This document shows, in pieces, positions 34,403 to 47,213 of a stretch of 64,000 bases of DNA (position 1 is its first letter; the number at the start of each line of letters is the position of its first letter). This DNA comes from Caryophanales bacterium. Lineage in GTDB: Bacteria; Bacillota_I; Bacilli_A; Izemoplasmatales; UBA1188. The translations under genes were made by a program, and so were the position numbers. The stretch spans positions 297,011 through 361,010 of the forward strand of contig JACKCW010000001.1 of NCBI GenBank assembly GCA_020633845.1, given 5' to 3'. A model generated the notes under the pieces. That model ran no database searches and was not told the DNA's origin. It saw only the letters and a list, made by a program, of their open reading frames with translations.

Positions 34403-35284
34403 ATGGATATAGATGTTAATTTATTAAAAGAATTAAGAGAACGTACCGGCGCCGGTATTATGGATTGCAAAAAAGCTCTCGACCAATCGGGATCCGATAT
34501 TGAAAAAGCGGCAGAATGGTTAAGAGAAAAAGGCATGGCTAAAGCCGTTAAGAAAGCATCAAGAATTTCGGCAGAAGGCGTCTTTAATGTGGTTGTTACA
34601 GAAAATAAAGCGTATGTTTACGAGATAAACTGCGAAACCGATTTTGTTTCATCAAATGCTAAATTCAAAGAATTTGTCGCTAAAGTCGGCGAAGTAATTG
34701 CCGCCTCTGATGTGGCTGATACCGAAAGTGCGCTTCTTTCGAAAAATAGTGACGGCGAAACCGTTAAAGAAATGCTTCTTTCCTTTATTGCCGTTATCGG
34801 CGAAAACATTATTTTAAGAAATGTTTACAAAGTTGAAAAGAAACCGGAAGAAGTATTTGGAATTTATAAGCATAATGGCGGCAAAATTGCCGTTGTGGAT
34901 GTAATTGAAGGCGGAAATGAGACTGTAGCCAAGAATCTTGCTATGCATATCTGTGCGCAAAATCCGCAATATTTAGATAGATCGGCAGTTGATGCCGAGT
35001 ATCTAGCGAAAGAAACAGAAATACTGAAAAAAGAAGCTTTAGAAAGTAACCCGGGAAAACCGGAAAACATTATTGAAAGAATGGTTGAAGGCCGTTTAAA
35101 CAAAGAACTTAAAGAAGTTTGCCTGATGGACCAGCCTCTCGTTATGGATCCAAATGTTACCGTTAGTCAGTATTTAAAAGACAATAAAGCTAAAGTAGTA
35201 TGTTATTCCCGTTCGCTTGCCGGCGAGGGAGTCGAAAAGAAAGCTTGCAACTTCGTGGAAGAGGTTCAAGCACAGCTTAAATAA
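34403..35284 (+). CDS. tsf: Elongation factor Ts
   Basis: Nucleotide exchange factor for EF-Tu; 293 residues. The N-terminal UBA-like region has LLKELRERTGAGIMDCKKAL, and YEINCETDFVSSNAKFKEFV is the core signature. Ribosome site GGGAGG. It follows rpsB in the standard order. A terminator-like hairpin behind it may reduce read-through into pyrH. Confidence 0.97.
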   Translation: MDIDVNLLKELRERTGAGIMDCKKALDQSGSDIEKAAEWLREKGMAKAVKKASRISAEGVFNVVVTENKAYVYEINCETDFVSSNAKFKEFVAKVGEVIAASDVADTESALLSKNSDGETVKEMLLSFIAVIGENIILRNVYKVEKKPEEVFGIYKHNGGKIAVVDVIEGGNETVAKNLAMHICAQNPQYLDRSAVDAEYLAKETEILKKEALESNPGKPENIIERMVEGRLNKELKEVCLMDQPLVMDPNVTVSQYLKDNKAKVVCYSRSLAGEGVEKKACNFVEEVQAQLK

Positions 35285-35309
35285 AAGGACACTTTTTGTG
35301 TTCTTTTTT
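35284..35309 (+). terminator. Terminator or attenuator between tsf and pyrH
   Basis: A nine-pair stem AAAGGACAC / GTGTTCTTT with a five-T loop, followed by T6. It separates the ribosomal genes from pyrH, which has its own AGGAGG site. Confidence 0.7.
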
Positions 35310-35326
35310 ATATCAGGAGGTAGAAA

Positions 35327-36040
35327 ATGGAAAAGGTAATTCTAAAGCTCAGCGGCGAAGCGATGAGCGGTAATAGAAAAGCCGGGATTGATCCGGAAGA
35401 AATTAAAAAAATCGCGTTAGAAATCAAAGCGGCAAGAGACGAAGCGGGTAAAGGAATCGGCATCGTTATGGGCGGCGGTAATTTCATGCGAGGAAGAGAT
35501 GCCGAAGTTCTCGGAATGGACAGAATAGAAGCGGATTATATGGGCATGATCGGCACTTTGTGCAATGCGCTTGCTTTAAAATCCATGCTTGAAAGCGTAG
35601 ACTGCCCGGTTAAACTTCTTACATGTCTTGAACTTCCGCAAGTCCTTGAGTTATATAATAAAGAAGATGCTAATCAATATTTAGAAGAAAAGAATGTTGT
35701 GATTTTTGCCGGCGGTACCGGCCGTCCTTTCTTCTCCACCGATACGGCGGCAGTTTTAAGAGCGATAGATATAAATGCTAAAACCATCCTGATGGGTAAA
35801 AACGGAGTTGACGGAGTTTATGATTCCGATCCAAAAATTAATAAAGATGCCAAAAAATATGATATACTAACTCATAGAGACGTTCTTACCAAACAATTAA
35901 AGATTATGGATGAAACGGCGGCGGCGCTTTCCGAAGAAAACGATATTGATATCCTTGTTTTCGATATCAACTCGGAAGGAAATATAAAAAAGGCCGTATC
36001 CGGAGTAGTTAAAGGGACTCTCATTAAAAAGGAGATGTAG
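35327..36040 (+). CDS. pyrH: UMP kinase
   Basis: Phosphorylates UMP to UDP; hexameric amino-acid-kinase fold, 237 residues. LKLSGEAMSG at the N-terminus, GIVMGGGNFMRGRDA for phosphate binding and FAGGTGRPFFSTDTAAVLRA for UMP and ATP are typical; GKNGVDGVYDSDPK follows. It lies between tsf and frr, the usual position in Bacillota. Confidence 0.97.
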   Translation: MEKVILKLSGEAMSGNRKAGIDPEEIKKIALEIKAARDEAGKGIGIVMGGGNFMRGRDAEVLGMDRIEADYMGMIGTLCNALALKSMLESVDCPVKLLTCLELPQVLELYNKEDANQYLEEKNVVIFAGGTGRPFFSTDTAAVLRAIDINAKTILMGKNGVDGVYDSDPKINKDAKKYDILTHRDVLTKQLKIMDETAAALSEENDIDILVFDINSEGNIKKAVSGVVKGTLIKKEM

Positions 36041-36048
36041 GTAAAAAT

Positions 36049-36609
36049 ATGGATTCTGATACATTATTGCTTGAATGCGAAGAAAAAATGGAAGGCATTT
36101 TTGAGAACTTCAAAAAGAATCTTTCTCAGGCCAGAACCGGCAGGGCCAATCCTAAAATGTTTGAACATGTTAGAATTTCTTATTATGGAGTGGATACTCC
36201 TATCAATCAGGTTTCCTCAATTTCAGTGCCGGAAGGAAACCAGATTTATATTAAGCCTTACGATAAATCGACTCTTTCTTTAATTGAAAAAGCCATCTTT
36301 GCCTCTAATATGGGGGTTACTCCGCAAAATGACGGCACGGGAATTAGAATAGTCTTACCGCCAATGACCGAAGAAAACCGTCTTCAAGTAGTTAAAGAAA
36401 TAAAAAAGCTGGCTGAAGAAGCTAAAATAGTCATTAGAAACATCAGACAAGACACGAACGGACAATTAAAGAAAAACGAGAAAGACAAGGAAATATCCGA
36501 AGACATTCTCGACAGTTACTTAAAAGACGTGCAAGACTTAACCGATAAATTTAACGAGAACATCGATAAAGCCTTAGCCGATAAAGAAAAAGAAGTAATG
36601 ACCATTTAA
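36049..36609 (+). CDS. frr: Ribosome recycling factor
   Basis: Splits post-termination ribosomes together with EF-G; 186 residues. It forms the L-shaped two-domain tRNA mimic. KNLSQARTGRANPKMFEHV and the C-terminal three-helix-bundle sequence EAKIVIRNIRQDTNGQLKK are characteristic. It follows pyrH directly. A GC-rich hairpin with a T-run after the stop probably attenuates read-through into uppS. Confidence 0.97.
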   Translation: MDSDTLLLECEEKMEGIFENFKKNLSQARTGRANPKMFEHVRISYYGVDTPINQVSSISVPEGNQIYIKPYDKSTLSLIEKAIFASNMGVTPQNDGTGIRIVLPPMTEENRLQVVKEIKKLAEEAKIVIRNIRQDTNGQLKKNEKDKEISEDILDSYLKDVQDLTDKFNENIDKALADKEKEVMTI

Positions 36610-36611
36610 CA

Positions 36612-36638
36612 AAAGTCGCCGGAAACGGCGATTTTTTG
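36612..36638 (+). terminator. Terminator or attenuator after frr
   Basis: TCGCCG-GAAA-CGGCGA with flanking A and T runs and a final T6. The GAAA tetraloop makes it stable. It precedes uppS within the same gene cluster. Confidence 0.85.
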
Positions 36639-36660
36639 TCTATTTATAAGAAGGTTTAAT

Positions 36661-37353
36661 ATGGAAAACATGAAGATTCCGGCTCATCTAGCCATTATTT
36701 TAGACGGTAACGGCAGGTGGGCAAAAAAAAGAAATAGAGAAAGATCTTATGGACATAAGGTCGGTTTTGAAAATATCTATAAAATAGCGCTTCTATCAAG
36801 AGACGCGGGAGTAAAGGTTTTAAGCGTATATTGTTTTTCCACCGAGAACTGGTCAAGACCGAAAGGGGAAGTCGATTATTTAATGTCTCTTCCTTTGGTT
36901 TTTAAAAAAGACATCAATTCTTACGTAAAAGAAGACATTAAAGTAATTCATTCGGGAAGACTGGATAGAATTCCTAAAACAACGAAAGACATATTTGAAG
37001 AATCGGAAGAAAAAACCAAGGATTGTAAAGGTCTTATACTTAATATATGTTTTGATTACGGAAGTTTAGACGAACTTAAAAGAGGAATTGAAAAGATTAT
37101 CGAGAATAAGGTAGAAGATATTAAAGACGATACTATTTTTTCTTATCTTGATACTAAAAACCTTCCGCCAGTTGACCTATTAATTAGATGCGGCGGCGAA
37201 CGAAGATTATCTAATTTCCTCCTTCTTCAATCCGCCTATGCCGAATTATATTTTATTGATGTCTTGTGGCCCGATTTTTCTAAAGAAGATTTACACGAAG
37301 CTTTTATTGAGTACAATAAGAGAGACAGAAGATATGGAGGAATAAAAGAATGA
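36661..37353 (+). CDS. uppS: Isoprenyl (undecaprenyl) diphosphate synthase
   Basis: Cis-prenyltransferase that makes the C55 lipid carrier for cell wall and surface glycans; 230 residues. LAIILDGNGRWAKKR holds the catalytic Asp. VYCFSTENWSRPK and the C-terminal RCGGERRLSNFLLLQSAYAE motif, where RTSGE is more usual, are present. It overlaps cdsA by four bases. Its presence together with cdsA and dxr shows an MEP isoprenoid pathway and lipid-carrier synthesis. Confidence 0.95.
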   Translation: MENMKIPAHLAIILDGNGRWAKKRNRERSYGHKVGFENIYKIALLSRDAGVKVLSVYCFSTENWSRPKGEVDYLMSLPLVFKKDINSYVKEDIKVIHSGRLDRIPKTTKDIFEESEEKTKDCKGLILNICFDYGSLDELKRGIEKIIENKVEDIKDDTIFSYLDTKNLPPVDLLIRCGGERRLSNFLLLQSAYAELYFIDVLWPDFSKEDLHEAFIEYNKRDRRYGGIKE

Positions 37354-38204
37354 AAGACTTAAAAATAAGAATTATTACCGCTATCGGTCTCTTGCTGGTT
37401 TTAGTTCCGGCTGTTTTTTTCGGCGGAATCGCTTTAGAAATCATTTTAGGCCTTTTAACGATTGGGGCCGCTTATGAACTGGAAAAGATGTATAAAGGAG
37501 ATCAAAAATGGAATTTCTACGCCATTTTTGATATCGTTTTTTCGCTTATAACTTATCTCTCTTTCCTTTTCATATTAAAGTATGACGCTTATTCGTATAT
37601 CGTTATTTATCTCTCTTTCTTCTTCTTAATTGAAGGATTCTTAATGATTTTTACTAAAGATTCCAATATCAATACTTTATCTCACAGTCTTTTAACTATT
37701 TTTTATTCTTCCATCGGTTTCGTTTCAATGGCGATTTTAAGAAATACGGAAATAGTTTCTTTATACCGGGATGGATTATTTCTCATTTGTTTTCTCTTTC
37801 TTGTTTGCTTCTCTACTGATAATTTTGCGTATGTCTTCGGTTCAAAATACGGAAAACATCCGCTTTGTCCTCTAATTTCGCCTCATAAAACCATTGAAGG
37901 TTCGGTGGCCGGAACAATCTTTTCTTTAGTTCTTCCTCCGGTCTTTGCGGCTCTTTCCGGGGTATCTTCTTATCTTTTCCCGTTTTTTACAACTGGTTGG
38001 GCTATCGCCGCAACCATTCTTCTAAGTTTAGTTTTATCGGTAATTGATGAAGTCGGCGATTTATTTGCCTCAAAACTAAAAAGAAACTACGGCATTAAGG
38101 ATTATTCGCATATCTTCCCGGGCCACGGTGGCATTTTAGACAGATTTGATTCTTATATATTTGTGGCGGTCGCGCTGCTTATTTTGGTCCAATTAGTACA
38201 TTAA
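37350..38204 (+). CDS. cdsA: Phosphatidate cytidylyltransferase
   Basis: Makes CDP-diacylglycerol for phosphatidylglycerol and cardiolipin; 284 residues with about seven membrane segments. The C-terminal signature is GHGGILDRFDSYIF, and SPHKTIEGSVAG lies before it. It is coupled to uppS by an ATGA overlap and followed by dxr after one base. Its product feeds the cardiolipin synthase encoded later in the window. Confidence 0.95.
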   Translation: MKDLKIRIITAIGLLLVLVPAVFFGGIALEIILGLLTIGAAYELEKMYKGDQKWNFYAIFDIVFSLITYLSFLFILKYDAYSYIVIYLSFFFLIEGFLMIFTKDSNINTLSHSLLTIFYSSIGFVSMAILRNTEIVSLYRDGLFLICFLFLVCFSTDNFAYVFGSKYGKHPLCPLISPHKTIEGSVAGTIFSLVLPPVFAALSGVSSYLFPFFTTGWAIAATILLSLVLSVIDEVGDLFASKLKRNYGIKDYSHIFPGHGGILDRFDSYIFVAVALLILVQLVH

Positions 38205-38205
38205 A

Positions 38206-39327
38206 ATGGAAAAAATCGTTATTCTTGGTTCCACCGGTTCTATCGGCCGACAATCACTTGATATAATTAAAGAAAAGGGCGGATTTGAAATCCTCGCTCT
38301 TGCATGCAGAAAGCCTAAAGAAGTTTTAAAAAATCAGATTTCTTTTTTTAAGCCTTCCTATGTTTCTTTAGAAGAAAAGTCTGAGGAACTGGAAAAGCTA
38401 TTCCCGGAAGTCTGTTTTTTTTACGGAGAAGAAGGTATAAAAACTCTATCGTCGCTTAAAGAAGCAGACACTGTGTTAAACGCGCTTGTCGGCTCTTCCG
38501 GTTTAGTTCCAACTTTAAATGCCATAAAGAATCACAAGAAGGTGCTTCTCGCGAATAAAGAAACACTGGTAATAGGCGGCGAGATAGTAAAAGAGTATTT
38601 AAAAGAATATAATGGAACCTTGTATCCGATTGATTCTGAACACTCAGCCCTTTGGGAAATGATTGACGAGTATGGAAAAGAAAATATCGAAAAGATGACT
38701 ATTACCGCATCCGGCGGCGCCTTAAGAGACTATGAGAAGAAGAATTTAGAAAACGTAAAAGTAAAAGAAGTGCTTTCTCATCCCAACTGGAGTATGGGAG
38801 AGAAAATTACGGTGGATTCAGCGACAATGGTGAATAAAGGTTTTGAGATTATTGAAGCCCATTATTTATTTGATATGTCTTACACTAAACTCTCAGCCGT
38901 TATTCAAAGAGACAGTTTATGCCACGCTTTTGTTACACTTAAAGATAAAAGCGTTAAATATAATATTTCATCGCCTTCCATGAAGGGGCCAATCACAAGA
39001 GCGCTTTACTATCCAAAAATCCAATACGAGAAAGAAAAGATGGATAAAAAAGATCTTGTGTTTGAAGAAATAGAAGAAGAAAAATACCCTTCTTTTAATT
39101 TCATAATTGAAACCGCCAAGAAAAATCCGCTTTTATTAACCGTCCTTAATGCGGCTAATGAAATGGCGGTCTCGCTTTTTCTTGATGAGAAAATAAAATA
39201 CACTGATATCTTTAAAATCAATTATGAGATGGTTATGAGGTTTTCTTCTCCTGATGTCATCTCGCTTGAAAATATCATTAAATATGATAAGATAGTGAAA
39301 GACTACGTTAAGAAATACTACTCTTAG
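38206..39327 (+). CDS. dxr: 1-deoxy-D-xylulose 5-phosphate reductoisomerase
   Basis: Second enzyme of the MEP pathway, converts DXP to MEP with NADPH and a divalent metal; 373 residues. ILGSTGSIGRQSLDII is the NADPH-binding loop, LLANKETLVIGG and PIDSEHSALWEM carry metal and substrate ligands, and SGGALRDYEKK and ATMVNKGFEIIEAHYLF follow. It lies between cdsA and rseP, the standard order. Confidence 0.97.
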   Translation: MEKIVILGSTGSIGRQSLDIIKEKGGFEILALACRKPKEVLKNQISFFKPSYVSLEEKSEELEKLFPEVCFFYGEEGIKTLSSLKEADTVLNALVGSSGLVPTLNAIKNHKKVLLANKETLVIGGEIVKEYLKEYNGTLYPIDSEHSALWEMIDEYGKENIEKMTITASGGALRDYEKKNLENVKVKEVLSHPNWSMGEKITVDSATMVNKGFEIIEAHYLFDMSYTKLSAVIQRDSLCHAFVTLKDKSVKYNISSPSMKGPITRALYYPKIQYEKEKMDKKDLVFEEIEEEKYPSFNFIIETAKKNPLLLTVLNAANEMAVSLFLDEKIKYTDIFKINYEMVMRFSSPDVISLENIIKYDKIVKDYVKKYYS

Positions 39328-39338
39328 GAGGAACAGTA

Positions 39339-40910
39339 ATGGTTGTCCTATATATCCTTTTATTTATCCTTATTTTAGGACTTGTGGTTTGTTTTCATGA
39401 ATTCGGCCATTTCTTTTTCGCCAGAAAAGCCGGTATTTTAGTTAACGAATTTGCCTTCGGCATGGGACCTAAATTATGGTCTAAGAAAAAAGGCGAAACC
39501 TATTATTCAATTAGAGCCTTCCCAATCGGCGGGTTTTGTGCGATGGCCGGAGAAGAGGCGTCAAATCCGCCTATTAAAGAAAATGACGAAGTTAAACTTG
39601 TCTTCAATCCTGAAGGTAAGGTTACAAAAATAATTTTAAAAACCGATGATCCGCGATTTAAAGATTTACCGGTAACAAAAGTTGAAAAGGCGGATTTATT
39701 CGGCAAAGACATGGCTCCTCTTTATATTAACGAGTTTGAAGTATTAAGGGACGCCACTCTGGTGATATCTAAAAAGGATGAAATGCAAATAGCTCCGGAA
39801 GAAAGAAACTTTTCTTCTAAAACAGTTTGGCAAAGACTGCTTGTATCTTTCGGCGGGCCTTTAAATAATATTATTCTCGCTTTAGTTGTCTTTATGGTGA
39901 TGTCGTTTATCGTTGGCGTCGCTAAATCCGACAGTTCTGTAGTCGGGGCCGTTACGGAAGATTCTCCGTCTTACTCGCTTCTTGAAGAGGGAGACGAGAT
40001 AACTAATATCGGGGATTACTCTATTTCTACTTTTGAAGATATTTCTTTGGCTATCTACGGAACTGAAGATAGGACTCTCCCAATTACTTTTTTAAGGGAC
40101 GGTGAAAGTTTTACCGTTAATATAGAGGCTTATTATGCCTTCAACAGCCTAGGTATTTCTAGTGAAGACGGCAGTGGTGAAGTTGTATCCATCATCTGCG
40201 AAACAGATGCGGCCTTGGGCGGTACTAATAAAACTAAAGCCTATCAAGACGGCGGGCTTAGAAATGGTGATATAATTACCGGCATTATTTATAACGGGGT
40301 CACCTACGAAATTAATTCTTGGGATGAACTGTATCGTCTTGTAACGGATACAATCGACGGCGGTAACGTAACTATTCTATATGAAAGAGATAGCGAAAGT
40401 TTAACTTCCAATCCTTATGAAGTTTATTCTAATGAATTATTATCTTCACAGGGATATTCATCAGCTTATAAACAAATCGGCATTTCGGCCGAAAGAACAA
40501 TCAAATTCTTTCCTTGTCTTTTAAACGGTCTTAAATATTTCTGGTCTTCGGCCACTATCATCTTCTCGACTTTAGGACTTCTCCTTACTTCCAAGGAAGT
40601 CGGAGTCTCGGATTTGGGCGGTTTTATAACCATTCTCAATCAAACGGCAACTTATGCCTCAGGCGGATTTACCAGTCTTCTTTACTTTATCGGGCTTTTA
40701 TCGGTTAACCTGGCTATTATTAACCTGCTGCCGATTCCGGCTTTAGACGGCGGAAGAATTCTCTTTATCCTAGTTGAAGGCGTAACGCATAAGAAGGTTA
40801 ATCCGAAAGTGGAAACAATAATTGAAAATATTGTCTTTTGGCTTTTGATGGCTTTTATCGGTTATGTCCTAATTCAGGACGTTTTCAGGCTCATAATTCA
40901 GCTGCAATAA
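39339..40910 (+). CDS. rseP: RIP zinc metalloprotease RseP/RasP with two PDZ-like regions
   Basis: Site-2-type intramembrane protease that cleaves anti-sigma factors and signal peptide remnants; 523 residues. FHEFGHFFFARKAG (HExxH) lies in helix 1 and LPIPALDGGRILF is the second metal-ligand motif. Most Bacillota RasP proteins have about 420 residues and one PDZ domain. Here one PDZ is visible around VVGAVTEDSPSYSLLEEGDEI, and a second PDZ-like region around DGGLRNGDIITGIIYNGVTY. It is the last gene of the operon; the rRNA operon follows. Confidence 0.93.
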   Translation: MVVLYILLFILILGLVVCFHEFGHFFFARKAGILVNEFAFGMGPKLWSKKKGETYYSIRAFPIGGFCAMAGEEASNPPIKENDEVKLVFNPEGKVTKIILKTDDPRFKDLPVTKVEKADLFGKDMAPLYINEFEVLRDATLVISKKDEMQIAPEERNFSSKTVWQRLLVSFGGPLNNIILALVVFMVMSFIVGVAKSDSSVVGAVTEDSPSYSLLEEGDEITNIGDYSISTFEDISLAIYGTEDRTLPITFLRDGESFTVNIEAYYAFNSLGISSEDGSGEVVSIICETDAALGGTNKTKAYQDGGLRNGDIITGIIYNGVTYEINSWDELYRLVTDTIDGGNVTILYERDSESLTSNPYEVYSNELLSSQGYSSAYKQIGISAERTIKFFPCLLNGLKYFWSSATIIFSTLGLLLTSKEVGVSDLGGFITILNQTATYASGGFTSLLYFIGLLSVNLAIINLLPIPALDGGRILFILVEGVTHKKVNPKVETIIENIVFWLLMAFIGYVLIQDVFRLIIQLQ

Positions 40911-40961
40911 TTACTCATATTATTTATAATATGGCGGTCAAAAATCTCAGGTAAATTATTG

Positions 40962-40990
40962 TTGACATCTATATTATTTAATGGTAAGAT
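40962..40990 (+). promoter_or_regulatory. rRNA operon promoter
   Basis: Consensus TTGACA (40962-40967), 17 bases, TAAGAT (40985-40990) with the extended -10 TG. A GCGC / GCGC hairpin (40997-41014) lies near the transcript start and a boxA-like TGGTCTTTGAAAA at 41023 follows. Only this one strong promoter is visible. Confidence 0.88.
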
Positions 40991-41030
40991 ATAAAAGCGC
41001 GTGGAAAAATGCGCATTTAGATTGGTCTTT

Positions 41031-41058
41031 GAAAACTAAACATGAAGCGTAATTAAAC
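41031..41058 (+). repeat. Left arm of the 16S rRNA processing stem
   Basis: These 28 bases pair with 42706-42732 downstream of 16S with only one G-U pair and one bulge. Such a helix is the usual RNase III substrate. The arm includes the AAAACTAAAC directly behind the boxA-like element. Confidence 0.85.
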
Positions 41059-41133
41059 AACATAATTTTTTTTATTTTCTTAAAGTCAATTTTGAATTTT
41101 TAATAAAAGATTAGAAATAACATTTCTATAAAT

Positions 41134-42660
<1,527 letters not shown>

Positions 42661-42705
42661 GGGAGAAATAACCTATTAATTTTTAAATTAACAGTGTTCA
42701 TTCGC

Positions 42706-42732
42706 GTTTAATTACGTTTCAGTTTAGTTTTC
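42706..42732 (+). repeat. Right arm of the 16S rRNA processing stem
   Basis: Inverted repeat of 41031-41058. It lies in the 16S-23S spacer, which has no tRNA genes. A second boxA-like GGTCTTTGAAAA starts at 42751. Confidence 0.85.
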
Positions 42733-42763
42733 AGAGACTAATCTTAAGAAGGTCTTTGAAAAG

Positions 42764-42784
42764 TGGATATATATTATATAACAA

Positions 42785-42790
<6 letters not shown>
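42764..42790 (+). repeat. Left arm of the 23S rRNA processing stem
   Basis: TGGATATAT plus ATAACAAAGTTAA pair with 45604-45628 after 23S, with a small bulge. It overlaps the 5' end of mature 23S. Confidence 0.8.
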
Positions 42791-45603
<2,813 letters not shown>

Positions 45604-45610
<7 letters not shown>

Positions 45611-45628
45611 TGTTATAACATATATCCA
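45604..45628 (+). repeat. Right arm of the 23S rRNA processing stem
   Basis: TTAACTTTGTTATAACATATATCCA region; reverse complement of 42764-42790 apart from a small bulge. Confidence 0.8.
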
Positions 45629-45640
45629 GTTTTGAAAGAA

Positions 45641-45752
45641 TGCCTAGTGATGATGGCGAAGTGGCCACACCCGTTCCCATACCGAACACGGAAGTTAAGC
45701 ACTTCAGCGCCGAAGGTAGTACAATTGTGCGAGAATAGGACATCGCTAGGCT
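45641..45752 (+). rRNA. rrf: 5S ribosomal RNA
   Basis: About 112 bases, closed by GCCTAGTGATG / CATCGCTAGGC. The conserved CACACCCGTTCCCATACCGA and GAAGTTAAGC segments are present. Confidence 0.95.
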
Positions 45753-45776
45753 CTTTCTTTATTAGTAGCATCTCTT

Positions 45777-45853
45777 GCCTAAATAGCTCAGTTGGTTAGA
45801 GCACCTGACTGTTAATCAGGGGGTCGTAGGTTCGAGTCCTACTTTGGGCGCCA
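45777..45853 (+). tRNA. tRNA-Asn (GTT)
   Basis: 77 bases including encoded CCA. The acceptor stem GCCTAAA / TTTGGGC, the D arm AGCTCAGTTGGTTAGAGC, the anticodon arm CTGACTGTTAATCAG with GTT, and TTCGAGT in the T arm are all regular. It is processed from the rRNA transcript. Confidence 0.96.
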
Positions 45854-45858
45854 ATTTT

Positions 45859-45936
45859 GACGTGTTGGAGAAGCGGTTTAACTCACAAGCCTTTCACGCT
45901 TGCATTTCATGGGTTCAAATCCCATACACGTCACCA
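45859..45936 (+). tRNA. tRNA-Glu (TTC)
   Basis: 78 bases including encoded CCA. The acceptor stem is GACGTGT / ACACGTC; the anticodon loop CTTTCAC reads TTC within CAAGC / GCTTG; the T arm is GGGTTCAAATCCC. Last gene of the rRNA operon. Confidence 0.95.
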
Positions 45937-45964
45937 CCTAAAAACAACTTCATTAATATATAAC

Positions 45965-45997
45965 GAGCGGTTCCTTATCAGGGAACCGCTCTTTTTA
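45965..45997 (+). terminator. Terminator of the rRNA operon
   Basis: A ten-pair stem GAGCGGTTCC / GGAACCGCTC with a short loop, followed by T5. Confidence 0.93.
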
Positions 45998-46014
45998 TAT
46001 CTGAATGATTAGTG

Positions 46015-46043
46015 TTGATATTTTAGAATAATTCTTGTATAAT
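46015..46043 (+). promoter_or_regulatory. Promoter P1 of the Xre-ImmA-PIN module
   Basis: TTGATA (46015-46020), 17 bases, TATAAT (46038-46043). The predicted start near 46050 touches the first operator half-site. Confidence 0.75.
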
Positions 46044-46051
46044 ATTCATTA

Positions 46052-46095
46052 TGTGTCATAAAAATTAATTATTTATATCTTGAAAATATGACACA
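46052..46095 (+). promoter_or_regulatory. Inverted-repeat operator of the Xre module
   Basis: TGTGTCATA (46052-46060) and TATGACACA (46087-46095) are perfect inverted copies with 26 bases between. One copy lies at the start of the P1 transcript and the other between the -35 and -10 boxes of P2. This is the expected layout for autorepression by the Xre protein encoded next. Confidence 0.65.
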
Positions 46096-46108
46096 CATAA
46101 TATATAAT
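46080..46108 (+). promoter_or_regulatory. Promoter P2 of the Xre-ImmA-PIN module
   Basis: TTGAAA (46080-46085), 17 bases, TATAAT (46103-46108). The operator half-site TATGACACA is in its spacer. Confidence 0.78.
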
Positions 46109-46141
46109 TAGTATATAAAGGTCATTGGAGGGAATTATATT

Positions 46142-46480
46142 ATGGATGAAATAATTCGTAATAATTTTAAGCAATTAAGAAATAAAATTGGTGTAACGCA
46201 AGAACAAATGGCGGATTTTTTAGGCTTGGAACAAAGCAGCATTTGTAAATTCGAAAACGGAGAAAGATCAATAAGTGTTTCCAATCTAGAAAAGGCATGT
46301 GACCTTTTCGGAGTTGAGGTAGAGAGTATATATGAAATTGGCATTAGTATAAAATCATTATCTCCTTCCTTTAGAAAGACTGACGTTAGTCTGAATTCAT
46401 TAAAAGATATTTCCGAAATAAATAAGCTGGCATTAAATATTATTGAAATGGATAAGATTTTAGATGAAAATAATGGATAA
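46142..46480 (+). CDS. Xre-family helix-turn-helix regulator
   Basis: A 112-residue protein with an N-terminal Xre/Cro HTH (about residues 5-60: NFKQLRNKIGVTQEQMADFL, then SSICKFENGERSISVSNLEKA) and a short C-terminal part of unknown fold. It probably represses its own operon through the inverted repeat upstream and may act as antitoxin or switch for the module. The ribosome site is TTGGAGGG, nine bases before the ATG. Its end overlaps the ImmA/IrrE gene. The gene and its two neighbours look more AT-rich than the housekeeping genes, and they sit directly behind the rRNA/tRNA cluster, a common integration site. Confidence 0.9.
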   Translation: MDEIIRNNFKQLRNKIGVTQEQMADFLGLEQSSICKFENGERSISVSNLEKACDLFGVEVESIYEIGISIKSLSPSFRKTDVSLNSLKDISEINKLALNIIEMDKILDENNG

Positions 46481-47213
46481 AATATTGCTTCAGCGTTATG
46501 CTTCTGAAACTCGTGATTATTTTGGTGTAGATCCTAATTCGCCAATCGATTTATTGTCTCTTATAAACGCCGATCCAAAATTTACGTTAGTTTTTTATCC
46601 CTTTAAAGAGGATATCAGCGGTGTATGTATAAAATCAGCAAATTTGATTGCGGTAAACTGTCTTTCTACTGTTGGTAGGCAGAGGTTTTCTCTGGCTCAT
46701 GAACTATATCATTATTTTTATGATGACAAAAAAACATGTGTTAGTTATGTTGATTTTGCTGCTAATAACGATAAAGTCGAAAAAGAGGCAAATATTTTTG
46801 CATCTTATCTATTGATGCCAGATTTATCGTTTTCTAATATATATAAGGAAGTAACTGACTCTGGAAAAAATAAAATAGATATTAAAGGGATATTAAAAAT
46901 CGAACAATATTTTAGAGTCAGCAGACAATCTTTATTGGTGCGTCTCATTATGGAAGGCTATATTACAGAAGAAGAGTCGAGCATATATAAAAACAACATA
47001 ATAAAAATGGCTAGAGAGTATGGATATGATATTTCTTTATACAGTCAGTGTGTCAATCAAGAGTTTAAAACATATGGCGCGTATCTAAAAAAAGCGATTT
47101 TGTTAAAAGAAAAGAACCTTATTTCTTCTGGTAAGTATGAAGAATATTTGTTTGACGCCAACAGGAGCGACATTATTTTTAATGAAAACGGGGAAAAAGA
47201 AATATATGACTAA
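46464..47213 (+). CDS. ImmA/IrrE-family metallopeptidase
   Basis: A 249-residue protein with the zinc motif SLAHELYHYFYDD (HExxH, about residues 77-81) and the downstream EKEANIFASYLLMP helix that supplies the third ligand, both hallmarks of ImmA/IrrE (COG2856). Known relatives cleave Xre repressors (ImmA with ImmR, IrrE with DdrO), so the likely substrate is the upstream Xre protein. It overlaps that gene by 17 bases (or by 8 if the ATG at 46473 is used) and the PIN gene by 8. The C-terminal 100 residues are without a family I recognise. Confidence 0.9.
   Translation: MKIMDKILLQRYASETRDYFGVDPNSPIDLLSLINADPKFTLVFYPFKEDISGVCIKSANLIAVNCLSTVGRQRFSLAHELYHYFYDDKKTCVSYVDFAANNDKVEKEANIFASYLLMPDLSFSNIYKEVTDSGKNKIDIKGILKIEQYFRVSRQSLLVRLIMEGYITEEESSIYKNNIIKMAREYGYDISLYSQCVNQEFKTYGAYLKKAILLKEKNLISSGKYEEYLFDANRSDIIFNENGEKEIYD

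Noticed and set aside
42661..42784. tRNA genes in the 16S-23S spacer
   Set aside because: No cloverleaf or TTCGA T-loop is present; the spacer holds processing arms and a boxA-like element only.
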